64,000 nucleotides of DNA from Fasciolopsis buskii (lineage: Eukaryota; Platyhelminthes; Trematoda; Plagiorchiida; Fasciolidae): assembly GCA_008360955.1 (NCBI GenBank), contig LUCM01004836.1:34993-98992 (forward strand), given 5' to 3'. The notes under the pieces were generated by a model. That model was not told where the DNA came from. It ran no database searches and worked only from the letters and a program-made list of their open reading frames with translations. Of the stretch, positions 26,301 to 41,300 are shown piece by piece. The position numbers and the translations under genes are program-made. Every line of letters begins with the position of its first letter. Positions within the stretch are counted from its first letter, which is position 1.

Positions 26301-29300
26301 GAAACGGGCCAGTGGGGACACATCATAAACACCGAAGACAAACAATGCAAACGACTGCGAGAGAATGAGATTCCGAAAGAATATAATAAAAAACTTCAGT
26401 TTTGTCCGAAATTTTTGTCCAAATGAAAACCGGCCTCTAGCCTGAAAACGGCCCTTTTCGGCAGTTGTGGAAAGAATATGCATTTCCTCAAAGAAACAAC
26501 GACCACTGAAGAAATTCACGCTAGGTTATCGCGTCACATCTATAGGTAACACAGGTGCACGGCGATGTTTGGACTTGTGATTGGCTTTGTCTAATACCTT
26601 GTATTTGTTCTGCTCTAGTTCGGTAGAAGTAGCATGAGGCTACCAAATTATATGCAATGGTTATTGGGTCCTACTTAAAGGATGAATGGCGACGGTAAAA
26701 TGAGTAATATCAAAACTAATCCCAGTAGTTCTGATACTACACACACCACCAATAAAAGCAACAATATTAACCATTGCGGTCGTTTGTAAGGATATTCCTT
26801 GGTTATGAAACTACTTTGCTTTTGAGAAAACACAAGTTGGCGAACAAGCTTGTTTTCAGTGATTCGTACTCATGCCAATCACTGAAAACGAGCATGTTCG
26901 CCAACTTGTGTTTTCTCAATGTGCTCAGTGGTAATTTTCAAGGAATTGAAACAAGCCAAGGACCCGGCTGTACTGAAAGAGCTTAATAAGTGCATAAAGT
27001 TCCGTACGAAACTGACGCTGGCTAGAGCTCATATTCAGTTCCTGGACGACTGTATAACTGAATCTAATTTTCCAAAGCAATATCATACTCTGTTAAGAAG
27101 AAACTGGGTATACATCACCAAAACTTCACTTCAAAGACAATCTCTTAATGAACGTGATACCTTATGCAATCACACCGCGGAATTGGAACGATCATTTGTG
27201 ATATCAACTTATGTGCTCGACCAATTGAGTAAGGAGGTAAAACAATCTTTCGAGGAATACGTTCAATCCATTGTAAAAAACAGGTGAACCAGAAGCGCCA
27301 AGTGTTGATGAAACGATTGGAAGGATCAAAACCATCCAGTGAGTTTCCGCAGAACCCTGATCGATTTGTTCACAATTTGTCATACTTCAAGTTAGAAAAG
27401 AAGGTGTTAGAAGTTTTATCCCTGGGGCCCAAATTTTGTTGCCCAAACAGCCAGAGTGCACAAATGGACTTAGAAGTTGGATTCGAGAATCTTTTCTCTC
27501 AATTGTCGAGTTTATCCCCGTCATCACAAATGGAAATGCAAGCATTTAAATCAACTTTGGTGAACACTTGCTATCAATATCATGGCGCTAGACATACAAC
27601 GAGTGGGTTATTAAAGCCAGAACATAAGAGACGGTTGACAGAACTGCAGAAAAATGCCGATATCATGTCATCAAGACCAGATAAGGGTGCAGGCATAGTT
27701 CTCCTGAACAGGTCTGACTATGTAACGAAAATGGAAGCCATTCTGAATGACAAATCTAAATTTGCAAAAATGGCGAAGGAGAATGATAAGACGCATCAGA
27801 TAGAAAAATCGTTGTCTACTATCTTGAGACGACTAAGACAAAGGGATATCATAGATTCGACGACATTCCAACAAATTCGGCCTGCGGGAACTACTATTCC
27901 GAGATTGTACGGCCTACCCAAATTACATGAAAATGGAGTACCTCTGAGGCCAATTCTCGACATGTGCAACTCGCCGTACCATGCTGTGGCAAAATGGTTA
28001 GCTAGGTTACTGGAACCCGTTAAACAGAAGGTAGCAAAACATAGTCTCAAAGACACATTTGAGCTTATCGATTCCGTAAAAGAACTAAATACGAAGGGAT
28101 GAAGGATGCTTTCTTTAGACGTCACCGCCCTTTTTACCAAAGTTGCGATCACGGAGACAATCGAATACCTCTGTGACTACATCGCGAACAATGGCTTAGC
28201 GACAGGTCTTCCGATAGCAGACTTGTAACAACTATTCTTCTTTTGTACCTACAACGTCCAATTTAAATTCAATAATCAAATTTACCGTCAAAAGGACGGC
28301 GTAGCGATGGGAGCCCCACTTGGTCCGCTACCAGCTGACATTTTCATGGCAAAGCTGGAACGTGGACCACTCGAGTCGTCAATACAATCGCTCTACTTAT
28401 ACAAGCGTTATGTGGATGACATCTTCTGTGTACTCAACCCCTCGACGAAAACTAAACAACTGTTGAATGTGTTCAACTCGGCTCACGCAAATGTGAAATT
28501 CACAACAGAGATGGAGCTGAACAGTGAAATAGCTTTCTTAGATGTACGACTAAGTCGTCGAGAAGATGGCTCAATTCGGTGATCAGTACACAGGAAAGCC
28601 ACATGGAATGGGCAATAAATCAACTTCCACAGCTTTGTACCTTTTAATGTGAAGAGGAACTTAATTGGATGTCTGATTGCCAGGACAAAAAGAATATGCA
28701 CAGAAGATAATCTTGAAGCTGAACTGCGGACAGTCAGAAGAGTATTCACTGAAAATGGTTTCCCAATTAGATTAATCGACAAGATGTTGGAGACAGAACA
28801 GGAAGTTCCTAGGAGGGCGACGGTGGAGAGGAAGCTGGTATACATATCTCTGCCATTCAAAGGTGACACGCTAGCACAGATAGCACGACGAAGACTGACT
28901 AGTGCTATCAATAAGACATTCTACGCAGCCAAGCTTCGTATCCTGTTCAAATCCCGCCCCGTAGTGTCATTATGGTTGAAAGACAAAGTTCCTGATTCTG
29001 CAGCCTCGTTTTGTATCTATTCATTCACATGTTTCTGTGGGACAATGTACATCGGCCGCACAACCAGGCGCTTGTCTGAACGCATCCGTGAGCACCACCC
29101 GGCATGGTTAGGCACTGGAACAATTAAGTCACTCAATAGCGCAGTCGTTTCACACCTAGCACAGACTAACCACACCGTGAATGTGACGCAAGCTTTCCGG
29201 ACCCTGTATAAGGTCGGAGGTCAACAATCCAGGTTGGCAAAGTGTCGCCTCTTGAGCACTGCGGAAGCTGTCGCAATCCGTCTTCACAATCCTCCACTAT

Positions 29301-32300
29301 GTTCTCAAAAACAACTTGTGGTTGCGCTTCAACTTCCTGACCCACCCCCCGTCCCAATGCAAACCCTAGACAACAAAACAATTAACACCACAAATCCCTT
29401 CCCCACCCATATTTGTATATGACTAATGCAATCTTTCCTATAGTGAAAATATTTTGTCAAGATATATATATATATATAGTGTGATGTAATGGCATGAGTA
29501 CGAATCACTGAAAACGAGCATGTTCGCCAACTTGTGTTTTCTCAATGTGCCCAGTGGTAATTTTCAAGGAATTGAAACAAGCCAAGGACCCGGCTGTACT
29601 TTGCTTTTCACTGAGAGAAAGTGCGCGCATTAAGTAGTAAACCCACGATAACTGTGTGTGCGAATTGAAATAATCTGCCTCGCTTGATCATATGTGCAAC
29701 GGAAAACACTAGTGGCAAACGTGACGAGAGTTGATTTGGTTAATCAGTTGGAGTTTTATGCAAAATTCTGTATTTCTAGTTTCGGTCTGGTCGATCATAA
29801 AATCACGAAGCTGTTATCGCTGAAGCAGCATTCAGAATGTTGCGGGTTCTCCGTCTCTGAAAGAACACCGAAAGATGAGCAAAAAGAACGCACTCCCCAT
29901 ATGTAATCTGAAAGCGGAAGCTTTGTTTTTCGTGCTTCACTTTTTGTATTAATAACAGTAACGTACAACATTTTCGGGAGCGGAGGTGGCGATCAGCACA
30001 AAGCTGTCAATTTAGAAATTTGACCGGTGGTATGGGGATTCTAACCCACGTCCTTCAGATTCAAAAGCCCAGATGTTAACCGCTCTGCTACTGTTGAGGG
30101 AGGCAATTTTTCTTGTTTTACCTCCTAATTTTTACTTCCTTTATTAATGAAACAACAATGCACAACAATTTTCAGGAAGGGGGCCTCGGACGACAGAGGG
30201 CTGCCAAGTGGGGAAGTTGACCGACGGTGGGAGGATTCGAACCCGCGACCTTGAAGTCCAAACGCCATGACCGTTTGTAAAGTAAACACTTTGTAGTTAG
30301 TTAATTCGTCGCCTATGGTCAGCACACAAATATGTGTGTATACGAGGAGAACTGAACAGATATCAATAAGTACCAGCCAAAAGAACCGAAGAACTAGTCA
30401 ACGAATTACTAGATGTGCTTTTGACACTTTTGACGGAACCATTCACTGCGTTTTGATCAAATTTACCAAGAATCCGCTACCCGGCTGAACCGAACTGTCA
30501 CGCATAGTGTAGAAATCTGACCAGTGATAATGAAGACAACGAGGTCGATCGGTTTTTTACAATATTTCCAAAGTCATCCTATTTCATTGATGGATTTTGC
30601 ATACCTCGATGGCAAATTTATCCACATTTTATTCACCTTTAGAATTTGAGCTACATAAGTTATGTAACTGCTTGGTACGTCAGCATTACGAACTGCCTAC
30701 CAGAGGCCTACTTCATGAAACGGTGAACACTGAAATATGTCCTATTTGACAATTGAGGCAATGCCATATAAAAATCAGTTGAATAACGGCGAAAAACAAA
30801 TGCATTCATGGACGAGGAAAGAGAGATGCCTTGAAATGCACATCCCATTCGAGGACGATATAGTCTTAATTTTCGCATACCACCATTAAGTAGATTCCTG
30901 ATTCACGATCTTTCCGTTATTTGAACCCTACTCTTAACAACTAAGAAAACATCCTACCTGTCATTATTTTCCCATCTGATTTTCGTGTCATGTTTGCAGA
31001 CGAGCTCCTTATGCATGATATAATTTGAACTCACAGAGTATGTGAACGGTGACTAGAATATAAGGAAAAGATTTCCAATTTCTTACTTTATTTCAGCTTG
31101 CTTTATTATCACAATCTGTTGTTTTCCGTGCGTGGCAATTTATCTTCTGGCTGAACCTTTCCTCGTTTTGCTCCGCCAAAACCCGGCTACATCAAAGTGA
31201 GTTCTGTGTGTACAACCTCTTCCAGTATGAAATTCATACATGAAAATCGGCTCATTTTGGCCCGTTTCATAACAACAACATTTGGCTGACGTTGCTTTTT
31301 TCTGAGAACAAGTAAACTTTGAAAATGCAATGGAATTGTTGAGGACAGAATTAAAACTGGTTGATAACGAGATGGTTCATTCGCTGGCAGGAATAAGTTG
31401 TTCTGCCACATCGCTTTCTGATTTCTTATTAAAACGGGAAACAAATTACATCTTTGAAATCCACTTTTCTCGTCATTGATAGCTTCTCATAAGTTTTGAA
31501 AATCCTTTACAAACTATTCACAACTCAAAAGATAATCATCGTTCTGCTACACCTTAAAAACATCAACTAATGGATATGCTTTCATTAGAACTGCGATGCA
31601 GAAGAAAATAATTATTATTTACCAGATACATACCTGGTGTTTCACTTACCATAAAACCATCTGTTATGAGCATGGTCATTTTCGGATGACTGCACCATAA
31701 TAATAAAGTGTCTTGAGAGGAGCTGAATAAGAGGCCTGGTACTCAGTGTCCCAAAGGAGGCCCCGGTGCTCACAGATTTTTGTGGCCCGAAGACCGTTGT
31801 TACAGTTTATATGCCAAATAAAGGATTTGGATCAAATGTCCAACATCCCAGGACTTCCGATAAAGCTGGCGAGTGAGGCTTCCACTTCCTATACCTTTAC
31901 TTTATATCATCAATCCTCAAAGGGACACGAAATAAACTATTTGTTGATTAGTCTAGATGCTTATATCAAAAGCCGTCGTTGGTCTACTGCTGCTTGTTAA
32001 ATCAGTCTACTCAGTCAATCTGAGCCTATCACAGGCAAGGCTTTCGAATCGTTTTATGCCAATTAACCTATTTACTACTCGCAAAAATGTCAAAAGTCGG
32101 CAATTAGCCCAACAGCACACCTCCGCTGTATTCGGTTACTTCTTGTCTAAGCCAGAAACTTGACACGTTAGAAGGCTTGTTTAGCACTCGTGATTGAACA
32201 CCATTCATTTCAGAAAAGGTCAACGGATTCGTCATTCCTTGTCTGTTATTACTCTTTCAGGGCTGCTGCCGAATACCTGCTCTACATGATCCCAGGTCTA

Positions 32301-35300
32301 TTTGTAAGTTCTTTGATTTGTTCAGAAACCTTCCGAGCAGGATGGGATTTCTTTGACCACAGTTTGCTGCCTACAGTCAAGTACTCACAAAGTATGTACA
32401 GACACAAGTACGTTTATCCAGTCCCAACGCCAGTTTATTTAGCCGTCATTCACGTTGTACCCTGTTTGCATATCCAACTTATTTTTCTCCGACCAGTATT
32501 TCATCCAGTGGAGTAAAATAATCGCAATTTTCGAGGCACATGGATAAGTGGCTGACAAGGGAGTGAAGGTAGCACAACCGGTTCATTCACTGATTTATCC
32601 GAAACAGATTGGCTTAGCGAGTAAAAGTAATAACCTGTTTCCAAGGCATAATGCTGGAACGTTATTGGTTTGGACAGATCATCTACCATAGTATCAAAAG
32701 CAAAGAAACCCGTAGGCATGCTTTATAACGGTAACTTTCGCCTACCCGATCGATAGAATTATCGCCATTGATCATACGCTGAATTTCTTATCCATTTGAT
32801 CCCAATAATTAAGCCCTTCACATCCAATATTTGAACTCAGTCCCAAAGTTGACAATGCGTTCTATGTAACACCTGAACTGCAAGCCAAAGTGCAGGCTGC
32901 TTATGACTATTATACAGCTGCATCGGAATGTCTACCTGTCACGTGACACTTCATGCTGATAAGCTACATTCAGTTGTGTCACTTCGGCATGGAGGCCCAA
33001 ATCGCGTAAAAGTTGTCCAGCTACTGCCTAGCCTGGAAAGCTGAATTTTGCTAGCAGTTCAGCCAGCATGATCAACTGTTCAATAGAGGTTTTACAGTTA
33101 AATGGTTCGCAGTCAGTATCAATTTAACCATCGAGTAGTTTGTTAGAAATCAAACAGTCTGTTTACCATTTCGGCGGAATAAGACAGTATGGTCAGTTGA
33201 AGGAATGTTCAATATATCCTGGTTTCCTGTTGTTCAATTCTATGCGCTCATGATCTACTCACATGCAGAATCGCGTTTATCCGCCGCTGGTGATCGGGGT
33301 TTTTGCAGACGGAATAAACGCGCTGTTTCACTACGTGCTGCTATTTGTTGTACAAATGGGCGTCAAGTGAGTACCTCTGGTCGTGAAGTAATTTTATTCG
33401 GTCCCCCAAGTCACTTGGTTAATATTAACAAAAGGGAACAGCAGTTTCATTTTATCATCAAATCCAGGGCATAATTATTCGTTCTCCAATTCCGCTAGGA
33501 ACAAATCGATGCTAAAACAGGACGATCATTTGTCGTCTCATGGTAAGGTACACCCAATGGGTCCTTCAATTAGGCCTTCAATTCATTATCTGCTTAATTG
33601 TTTCTTGATATTCAACCGTATAGTGTTGACTGAAAAATGATATATTCGTCGGGAATGATGAGGTACAAAAAGCGTTTCTAGAAGTTCGCTTTTGGAAAGG
33701 TGACGAGCCACCTTTCTAAGAATGCAGTTAGTCTATGTCAGGTATCTGTGATACAAATGAAACTGTTCCAGTCAGCTTGTGCATTGATGAAGAAGTCCGG
33801 CATTCAATAATACATTCATGTTTATCCCAAAAATTAGTATTTTGTCATTACATTGAAGCAGCATATTCGGTCTTGCCAGAGATTTCCGTGAATTGCGATC
33901 GGCAAATTTAGTTTCACAATTTTACCTCCGAAGACGACTGATTGGTAAACTTTTTAAAGACGTACGATGTCAGTATTTAAAACTAAGTCAAAGTAAATCT
34001 CGTAACAAAAGAGGCGAAAAACTGGAAACGATAAAAATGATATAGATGCGATGATGATGACGACGTGAGAGATTAGCATGATGACGATTGTTCGTGCTGT
34101 GGTTTTGTTGATATTAAGCTTTATAGTAGAACCACCTTTACTCTGACCATTATAATCCTACAATAAATGTTTTCACAGAACTTTTGAGTACCTAACGACC
34201 TACACATTTATAGTGCCACGAAAACATCAACCGCGAGTTCGGTCTGCATGATAATTTCCCAGTTGCTTCCATTTTCAGAGGATCTGCGATTGCACAAGTT
34301 TCCGCTTACGTGTTTCAATGCGTCTGTCTTCTGGGCTTTATTATTTTTATGGAAAAGACTACAAATACCTGGCAAGGTGAGAAACTAAATTGAAAACTTT
34401 GACTGAAGGAAACGAAGAAATCGGAGCATCCTTTATTTTTCAGTCTGTGTCATTATGTTTTCTTGGGTAAAAGGCTGTATATACTTTTATATGACAACAT
34501 TGCAGCTGAATTTCGAGTTGTAGGCTTCACGGGTTATTTGTTTGTCTTAAAGGTTCAGGAAAGAAGGGTAATTTTTTCACCAACAACTTTGCTATGGAAA
34601 TTTTCCATCGGTTCCTTGACAAAGTAGTCAGCTTGGTAGCTATCCCATGAAGGTTGAGTCGAACTCGTTTGTGCATACGATAGTAAGATGTTATCGCGAA
34701 GGGCGATGTTGGTTTAATGAGAACCCTAAAGGACCAGTGTGATAAATTGGTTAATGAGCTACTGGACTCACATTCGTACTGCGCACTTTTTGACCGCAGT
34801 CAGAACGAAGCAGGCACTAGCTGAAATTGATTCCTAAAAAAGGAAATGATGCATGTTCGGCCGCATCTTTCGATGATCACTGAGACATTAATAATGTCTA
34901 AACAATCGTTGTGAAACTTCTAATAGGCATTTGATAGAAACAACTTGTTTTTGCTTTAAACAAAATTCCAGGGTAAAATGGACTCGAATTTTAATTAACC
35001 AACATCGCTGTTGTATCATTGGAAAAGTGAATATTTTGTATGTAGCAAATGACAATATTTAAATTAGTAGTGTGAATCTTTTGCAAAAGAAGAATCACAT
35101 TTCTGAAAGGAATGCGCAGTCACGGAAACGTTGACGAGTGGGTAAGTGATCGTTGGCAGAAGGAAGGCCTCAGATACGTGGTACTCACTTTCAGATGACA
35201 CATTTTTGGTCGTTTGAATACCACCGAACTACGACACATTTTTGTTTATCATATATTTCATTCTCAACTCGTAGATACTAGAATGACTAAAAGAGTCGCG

Positions 35301-38300
35301 GTGATAAAATTGCATATTATTGACTGTTAAACTGGATGGTCTTTGATAAAAATCGTCCGTAAAAATTTATGGATGCATTTGCAAACATCCTGCTTGTAGC
35401 TCAATAGGGAAACAGCTTGATGCACACGACCGAATTTCAGACTGCGACCAACCTGTGAATCGCCAAGAATATGACGCTTCTCGCATTTTAGTGATCATTA
35501 GTTTCCACAGCTTTGTTTAAAACGGATCCCATTTCCGTTTTCTGTTTCAGGATGGACAAGCGACATGTGGAATCACTGGGGCTTGTGGTTCAAACTGGCC
35601 ACGCCAGGGGTATTTATGACCACGCTGGAATGGACAGTATTCGAAATCGGGAGTATTGTGGCAGGTAATCATCGTTCAGAAACTGTCTAGGCTAGCTAAA
35701 TTCAAATTTGCTTTGTTTTACTGTTCAACCGTTAGAATGTAGATTTCAGGTCTTGAAATAAACCCGATGTAGTGAAAATCTTTCATTTCAAACAGAAAGA
35801 CGTTCATTTAATCTCTGATAAATTTAATGCCGAGTAAAGAAACGTGTACCCCAATTCAAAAGGGAATGAAAACACTATTTTATGTATTCAAATACGGTAC
35901 CGTTATTTGCCGATATTCGACAAATCACCAATAAGTTAGCTGCATAAATATAACTCAAAATGATCGCAAAAGGTGTTGCGAAAGCAGCTGGAGAAAAATC
36001 AGCAACTTGGACAAGAAGTCAGTTTCACTGTGAACCTAATCGTATTTGTAAAAAGACAACTTGCTGATAAGTGACGAAATTAATTTAAGGTGATCGCAAC
36101 CTCCCCTCGAAGATATTTGAGGCCTTGATAAGGCTACCGGTTCAGTTAATTTCACTTTGTGCAACAAAAATCCGTGCGCGAAAGCCCTCTGATTTTTGTT
36201 GTTACCTCACATTACTAACTACTTAACAAGAAAAAGGGAACGCGTAATGGTGAAACATCAACCAAATGAAGAATTGACTAGTTCCATGTTCAAACACCAA
36301 AAGCTTATCTGGTTAACAATTTCCGATCGCACGTCGCAAGTGTAACCTTAGCTTACTACAATCTTGGTAAAACTGTATCGCACCACGAAACCACTCCTCT
36401 GTCTAAGTTTAAAAACCTGGACGAAACTGTCACATGCCAAAGCACACTAAAGTTAGCCCGAAGTTGTCAAGACTAATTAGTAACGGTAACCAAACAGTGT
36501 CATGGCTTGCTAATTGAACATGATTATCAGCATTTGCTTGTGTTCTGTTTATCAGCCCGGAAAGAAAAGTACAAAATTCGTTGATAAATGTAACTACCCC
36601 ATCAACGTTAGTATCATCATCATTAACGACAACAACAAGAACGGACCCGATAAAAGTGATGTGTATTTACAGAACTATATACTGATCGTCAATTCTGAGA
36701 AAAAAGCTGTTATGGAGTAATGTTAGAAAGTATACAAGAAAAATGAAAGTTTGAATAAAAGGATTTGGTATGCGCGAGAATCTCGGGATTTAGGTCATGG
36801 CTGGTTTTTCCGTATGGCTCAATTCAGGGGCTGATTGGTCTAGTTAGGTAGGACTAGGAATTTCTGCTTCGTAAGTTTTAATTTCTTCCTATTATTCATT
36901 TAAAATCATTCTTTGCTTTGACCAAACCCAGGTAGGATAAACATCAGAGAATTACAGAATGAGGAGCATATCTGCATATTTTATTCACCGTAACATCAAC
37001 TTATTATGGTAGACGTAAAAGTACGAACTGTTCCATTTTTCACAAAGAATTTGGCATTATGTCAAACTAGTCGGATCTTCTATCTGACCGGCTTATGCAC
37101 GTCTTGTCCATGTAAATGCGTAACACGATGAATCTGGCATAGGCCGATAGGCGCATATAAATTGTAACTTGCGTTGATTACCAGTGGATTGGGCCACAAC
37201 GGGAATCAGGCATGTGTTTGCTGTGTCTTGTGGAGGCGACCGGTGTCTGTCCTGAATTTCATATAGTTTTTCCAGGAATCCGAATAATTTTCACATAACT
37301 CTGAAATAATGCAAAAATTTCTGTATTGTCATGATCCATCTTTTCATACAAGTTGAAGAACCATCATGTTTTGTCCCACACAATCAGAGAACATCAGCGT
37401 GTTTCGGCTCTGCTAAAACAACAATGTTCGAACAGCTTCACAAGTCCACGATTGTACTGGCACGTCCGACATGGTAAACGTAAACTTTGGATAGTTTTGC
37501 AATTCCATTCAATAACCCTCACCTGAATGGGATTTCTGGTATAAGCAGTGTTTGAACAAGTTTGAACCACTGCTCACAACCGTGCAAGTCATCTCCAAGA
37601 AGACATCTTTTGAATGAATCGCTGAGGGTCCGACTGAAGCAAGACTCATAGGTCAAAATGTTAGGACGATTTACATTATGTTTCGCAACTATTTTGTATC
37701 CTGGTCCGATACCACTAACTTAATATCCAGATAAACCTGGTCATTTTTGATCGATATTAGTCAGGTAGTCCACTCCGGAGCATACTGACGCGAAAGTTGG
37801 AAGTTGATAACCTTTCAGAAACGGGGTTCTTTTTATGAACATTTCATCGGTTACTAAGTGTACCAAGAGATTGTCAGTGACGCACTGGATATCATTGTAC
37901 GCTGGCGATATAACTCGGTTGTCTGTTGTAGTAGCAAGAATTTCTGTTATTAAATCTTCGTGATGAACCGAATTCCCCCAGGGCATTCTGCCAGACCAAT
38001 TCGAAAGCTAGGTGACAAACTCAAATGAACCACATCTCGAATTTCTAGCATAGAGATGACGCTCTGGAGGCATCAAAAGAAATGTTTTCTTTTTACCGAG
38101 GCGGTGATCAAATTCGAGTAGCTCAAAGCCATATGATGTCTAATGACTTCTAAGGGATCTGGAAATTACTTGTGACTAGTGTGCAGCTTGAATGTTTCTG
38201 TGCCTGAGTGATTTCCTTTTGGATTATGTCTTTCCTCTCAAACTCCGTCGGAAAAAACAGCAGACATGAGCTTTGATCTCACTGGACCTCGTTAATGGTG

Positions 38301-41300
38301 CACATTCACTATCAAAATCATGGTTGTTGGCTATTATTTAAGAAAAAGCAATCCAACAAACTGAGCTCATCGGTTTTGATTAGCCTGGACGGCGGATGGC
38401 CTGGAAAAGATAACACGCCCACCTTTCAGTTGGAAGACCCGTATTCCAACTCCAGTTCGAGTGAATCTCTAGCCTGATGCTTTCAAGGTACATGGCTGCT
38501 TCATAAGAGTGCTTTTGGGAAGAAGCCCGAATTGTGGTTTCCATTCAGCATGCGGCACGAACTAGATTCTTTCAATCAAACAGTGAAGCTTCATTCGTCG
38601 TTGGATTCTATACTAATTTTATGCAACCAGGCGAGCGAACAGCTTAACTTACTTGAATTCCGATCATTCGTAAAGGACATGACGGAACCGATAACTTTAG
38701 TATTCAAATTGTCTTCTGCCTAGACACCAGTTGAATTCTTATCTGATTTGAGAAACCGCATACTGATTTATCTTAATTTGTGATTTAACTGGCAGAATGT
38801 GCGCGACCTCAAACTACAGGTGAGTGCAGGTGTGGGTTGCAAAGGCATCGAGGCCAGAGACTAGTGAGCAGCAATCTACTTGGCGTTTCGAAACCGCAAT
38901 TGCGACAACTGGACAAACTGCTGAAATTAAACATCGGAAACAACCGGAAAAAGAACTTTGTTAAGCTGCGCGTGCATACAACAGGTTTGTAATCTGTTCG
39001 TGCATGTCGTTACACTTGTCCGACGGAGCAGCAAAAGTAAACATAAAACATGGTATTTAGGAGTAACTTGGGTTATGAAAAATTATTTTCCCATAAGTCA
39101 AATGGGCTTGTGCAGGGTAAGATAGCAGCGAACTGGCACAGTGAGTGCTTATGCATTTTAAAGTTGAATCATCCCAAACTAACATATACCTTTTGCGGAA
39201 ATCAGTAACTGTTTTATTTTGTGTGTGCAAGCACTATTCTGAATGAAATCACTTAACTGGTAGTACCAATTGATATTTTCATTAGGAAAGGTTGAACATG
39301 CTAACACATTACCATATCTTGTCAGTTCGAAGCAAAACACCTTGCTGGTGTCAAAACCCTCAAGTCTGGCGAGTGAGAACTCCGAAGCTTTTCACATTTT
39401 TCCGTAACACTCGCATTCCTTTGCTAATTTTACACCGGTCTTATTGATTTGCAAATTCCTTTTTCCCATCTTTCTGTCTCTGTCTGTTCTGTTCTCTCTC
39501 TTGCTCTGCCGTTTTTCGATCGAATTCCTGGGTTTCTGAAAGGCTTCTAAATGGCACCATCACGTCAATCCAAATTTATTTTAGATTTCTTCATACTCAA
39601 TTTTGCATTAAGCCAACAACTGTCAACGTTAAATCACACTTTGTTCTTTGTTGGTAACACAAAGCAAACGTAGCTCAACCTGTTTTTATACCACAGATCG
39701 CATGCATTTTGCGTTGTCTAGTGTTCATCGTAGAGGGCAAATCTGGGTCACTTTGGATACAAATATGAGTAATTTTACGCAACAGTCTAAAATATGTTCG
39801 CTTGTTTATCGTAATTATTTCCAATGGTAGACTTCATGATTAACTGCCAGAATCCAAGTCATCAGAATCACGGTATTTCAACCTGAATACCATGGGTTGA
39901 AATGCCTTCATCATTATTCACATTCTATAGCTAGCATGTCCCAGCTGGGCAAGATATTCTTTCTGAAATTAGTAATTTTCATTTCACCTTGAATAAAACT
40001 AGTATAGAATAAGAGATGAAGTTATTTCTAATTGTCCACATCTAAAACGTTCATGGTAAGTGAAACGAGACTTCCCCTGAGTAAGTAGTAATCATTCCGC
40101 CGGACCGAGAGACTAACTATCATTTTGCTTCAAACCAAACGGGGTGAAATTCCAAAAGAGCAGCCTACTAATAATCAAGGTTTTTGATGTGTGGCTAAAT
40201 CACATCATTTGATTTTGATGGCATGGAGACCGTTGATAGCCGGTTTTGAGAAACATTATAGTGGGACTTGTAAGTTTGCAACATCTCATCTGTGAATGCA
40301 AAGACGCCCAGCATTTTTGAAGTGTATTCAAGGTACCACCTTTGGCAATAACGGACAAGTAATTCATCAGTGTTGTCTTTACCAATGTGAATCAAATGGG
40401 TTTCCATGATCGTCGCACAACATGTGTATGATACACAAAACCTTTAGCTGGCGACGACAGGCATTTACTACATCTTGTACTAATAATTATTGATTGGTTT
40501 TAAATTTCCTAGTCCATGGAATCACGTGTTAAGCTGCCTCCGAATTACAAACCTTTCCCAAAAATCCTTATAATATGGTCGGTAATAAAACATCGTTATC
40601 GTAATTATTGAGCAGAAAACTAGATTTCATTGCTTCCGCATATACTTAAGACTCGATCGTTTTTACCATGGTTTAGCACTAAACTAGTGAAACCAGCTTT
40701 AGCTTTAGTGGTAAGGTTTTGCAAGATTTCTGTTGGTACTGACACGAATCCGTACATATTTCAAAGTCGAGAATGAGAAGTTTTGAAGGACAAGCGCTAT
40801 TCCCCGGGGAATTCTCTGGTAAACTGCTGATGATTGGTGAGTACCAACAATCTGGCAGTTCGTATTCTTCAGTTTATTATACCTCTTACATTCCTAATGA
40901 AAACGGATTAGGCCATGTTGTACGTGGAAGCTTTTTCTGATTGCGGATTTGGTGACATAAGTTCAGTGACACAGTCCACAACTTTGCAAAATGACGCATT
41001 AAGTTTAGTGCCCTGTATAAAGTAATTTTGTCTAATGCATCTGGAATAACTAGCGCATCTTCAAAGTTTATTTTAATTAACACTGACACCTACTAATTTT
41101 TAATTCTCCATGATCCAACCACTTCCTCGCTTTCTCTCTGTATATCCGTCTCCTGTCATCATCAAAGGCACTATCGGCGAGAGGGAATTGGCCACTCAGG
41201 CAATTCTGTTTAACATCGAATCGATGTGTTACACTTTGGTAAGCATACTTGCAGATCTCGTACTCAGTTCACGTAATTCTTAATCCCACTAAAAGTATGC

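Larger units (their letters stand above)
26824..29596 (+). mobile_element. Penelope-like retroelement (about 2.77 kb) in MATE intron 4
   Basis: A Penelope-like element with an RT followed by a GIY-YIG endonuclease in one long frame, bounded by pseudo-LTRs. The left pseudo-LTR (26824-26974) has an inverted segment plus a direct copy, and the right copy is 29491-29596. A 12-bp repeat, TACTTTGCTTTT, flanks it at 26812-26823 and 29597-29608 and is the likely target-site duplication. The element lies in the same orientation as the host gene. It is fairly young because the pseudo-LTRs are nearly identical and the frame is intact apart from one shift and four stops. Schistosome Penelope elements such as Cercyon are the obvious relatives (established knowledge), but the exact family was not determined. 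Confidence 0.93.

Noticed and set aside
30225..30300. tRNA gene on the minus strand
   Set aside because: The B box is perfect, but there is no A box or acceptor stem; it is better explained as a SINE.
40823..40860. CTGATGA followed by a perfect TTGGT/ACCAA hairpin, resembling a hammerhead stem II
   Set aside because: The second core box reads CAAT rather than GAAA, and no stems I or III could be drawn.
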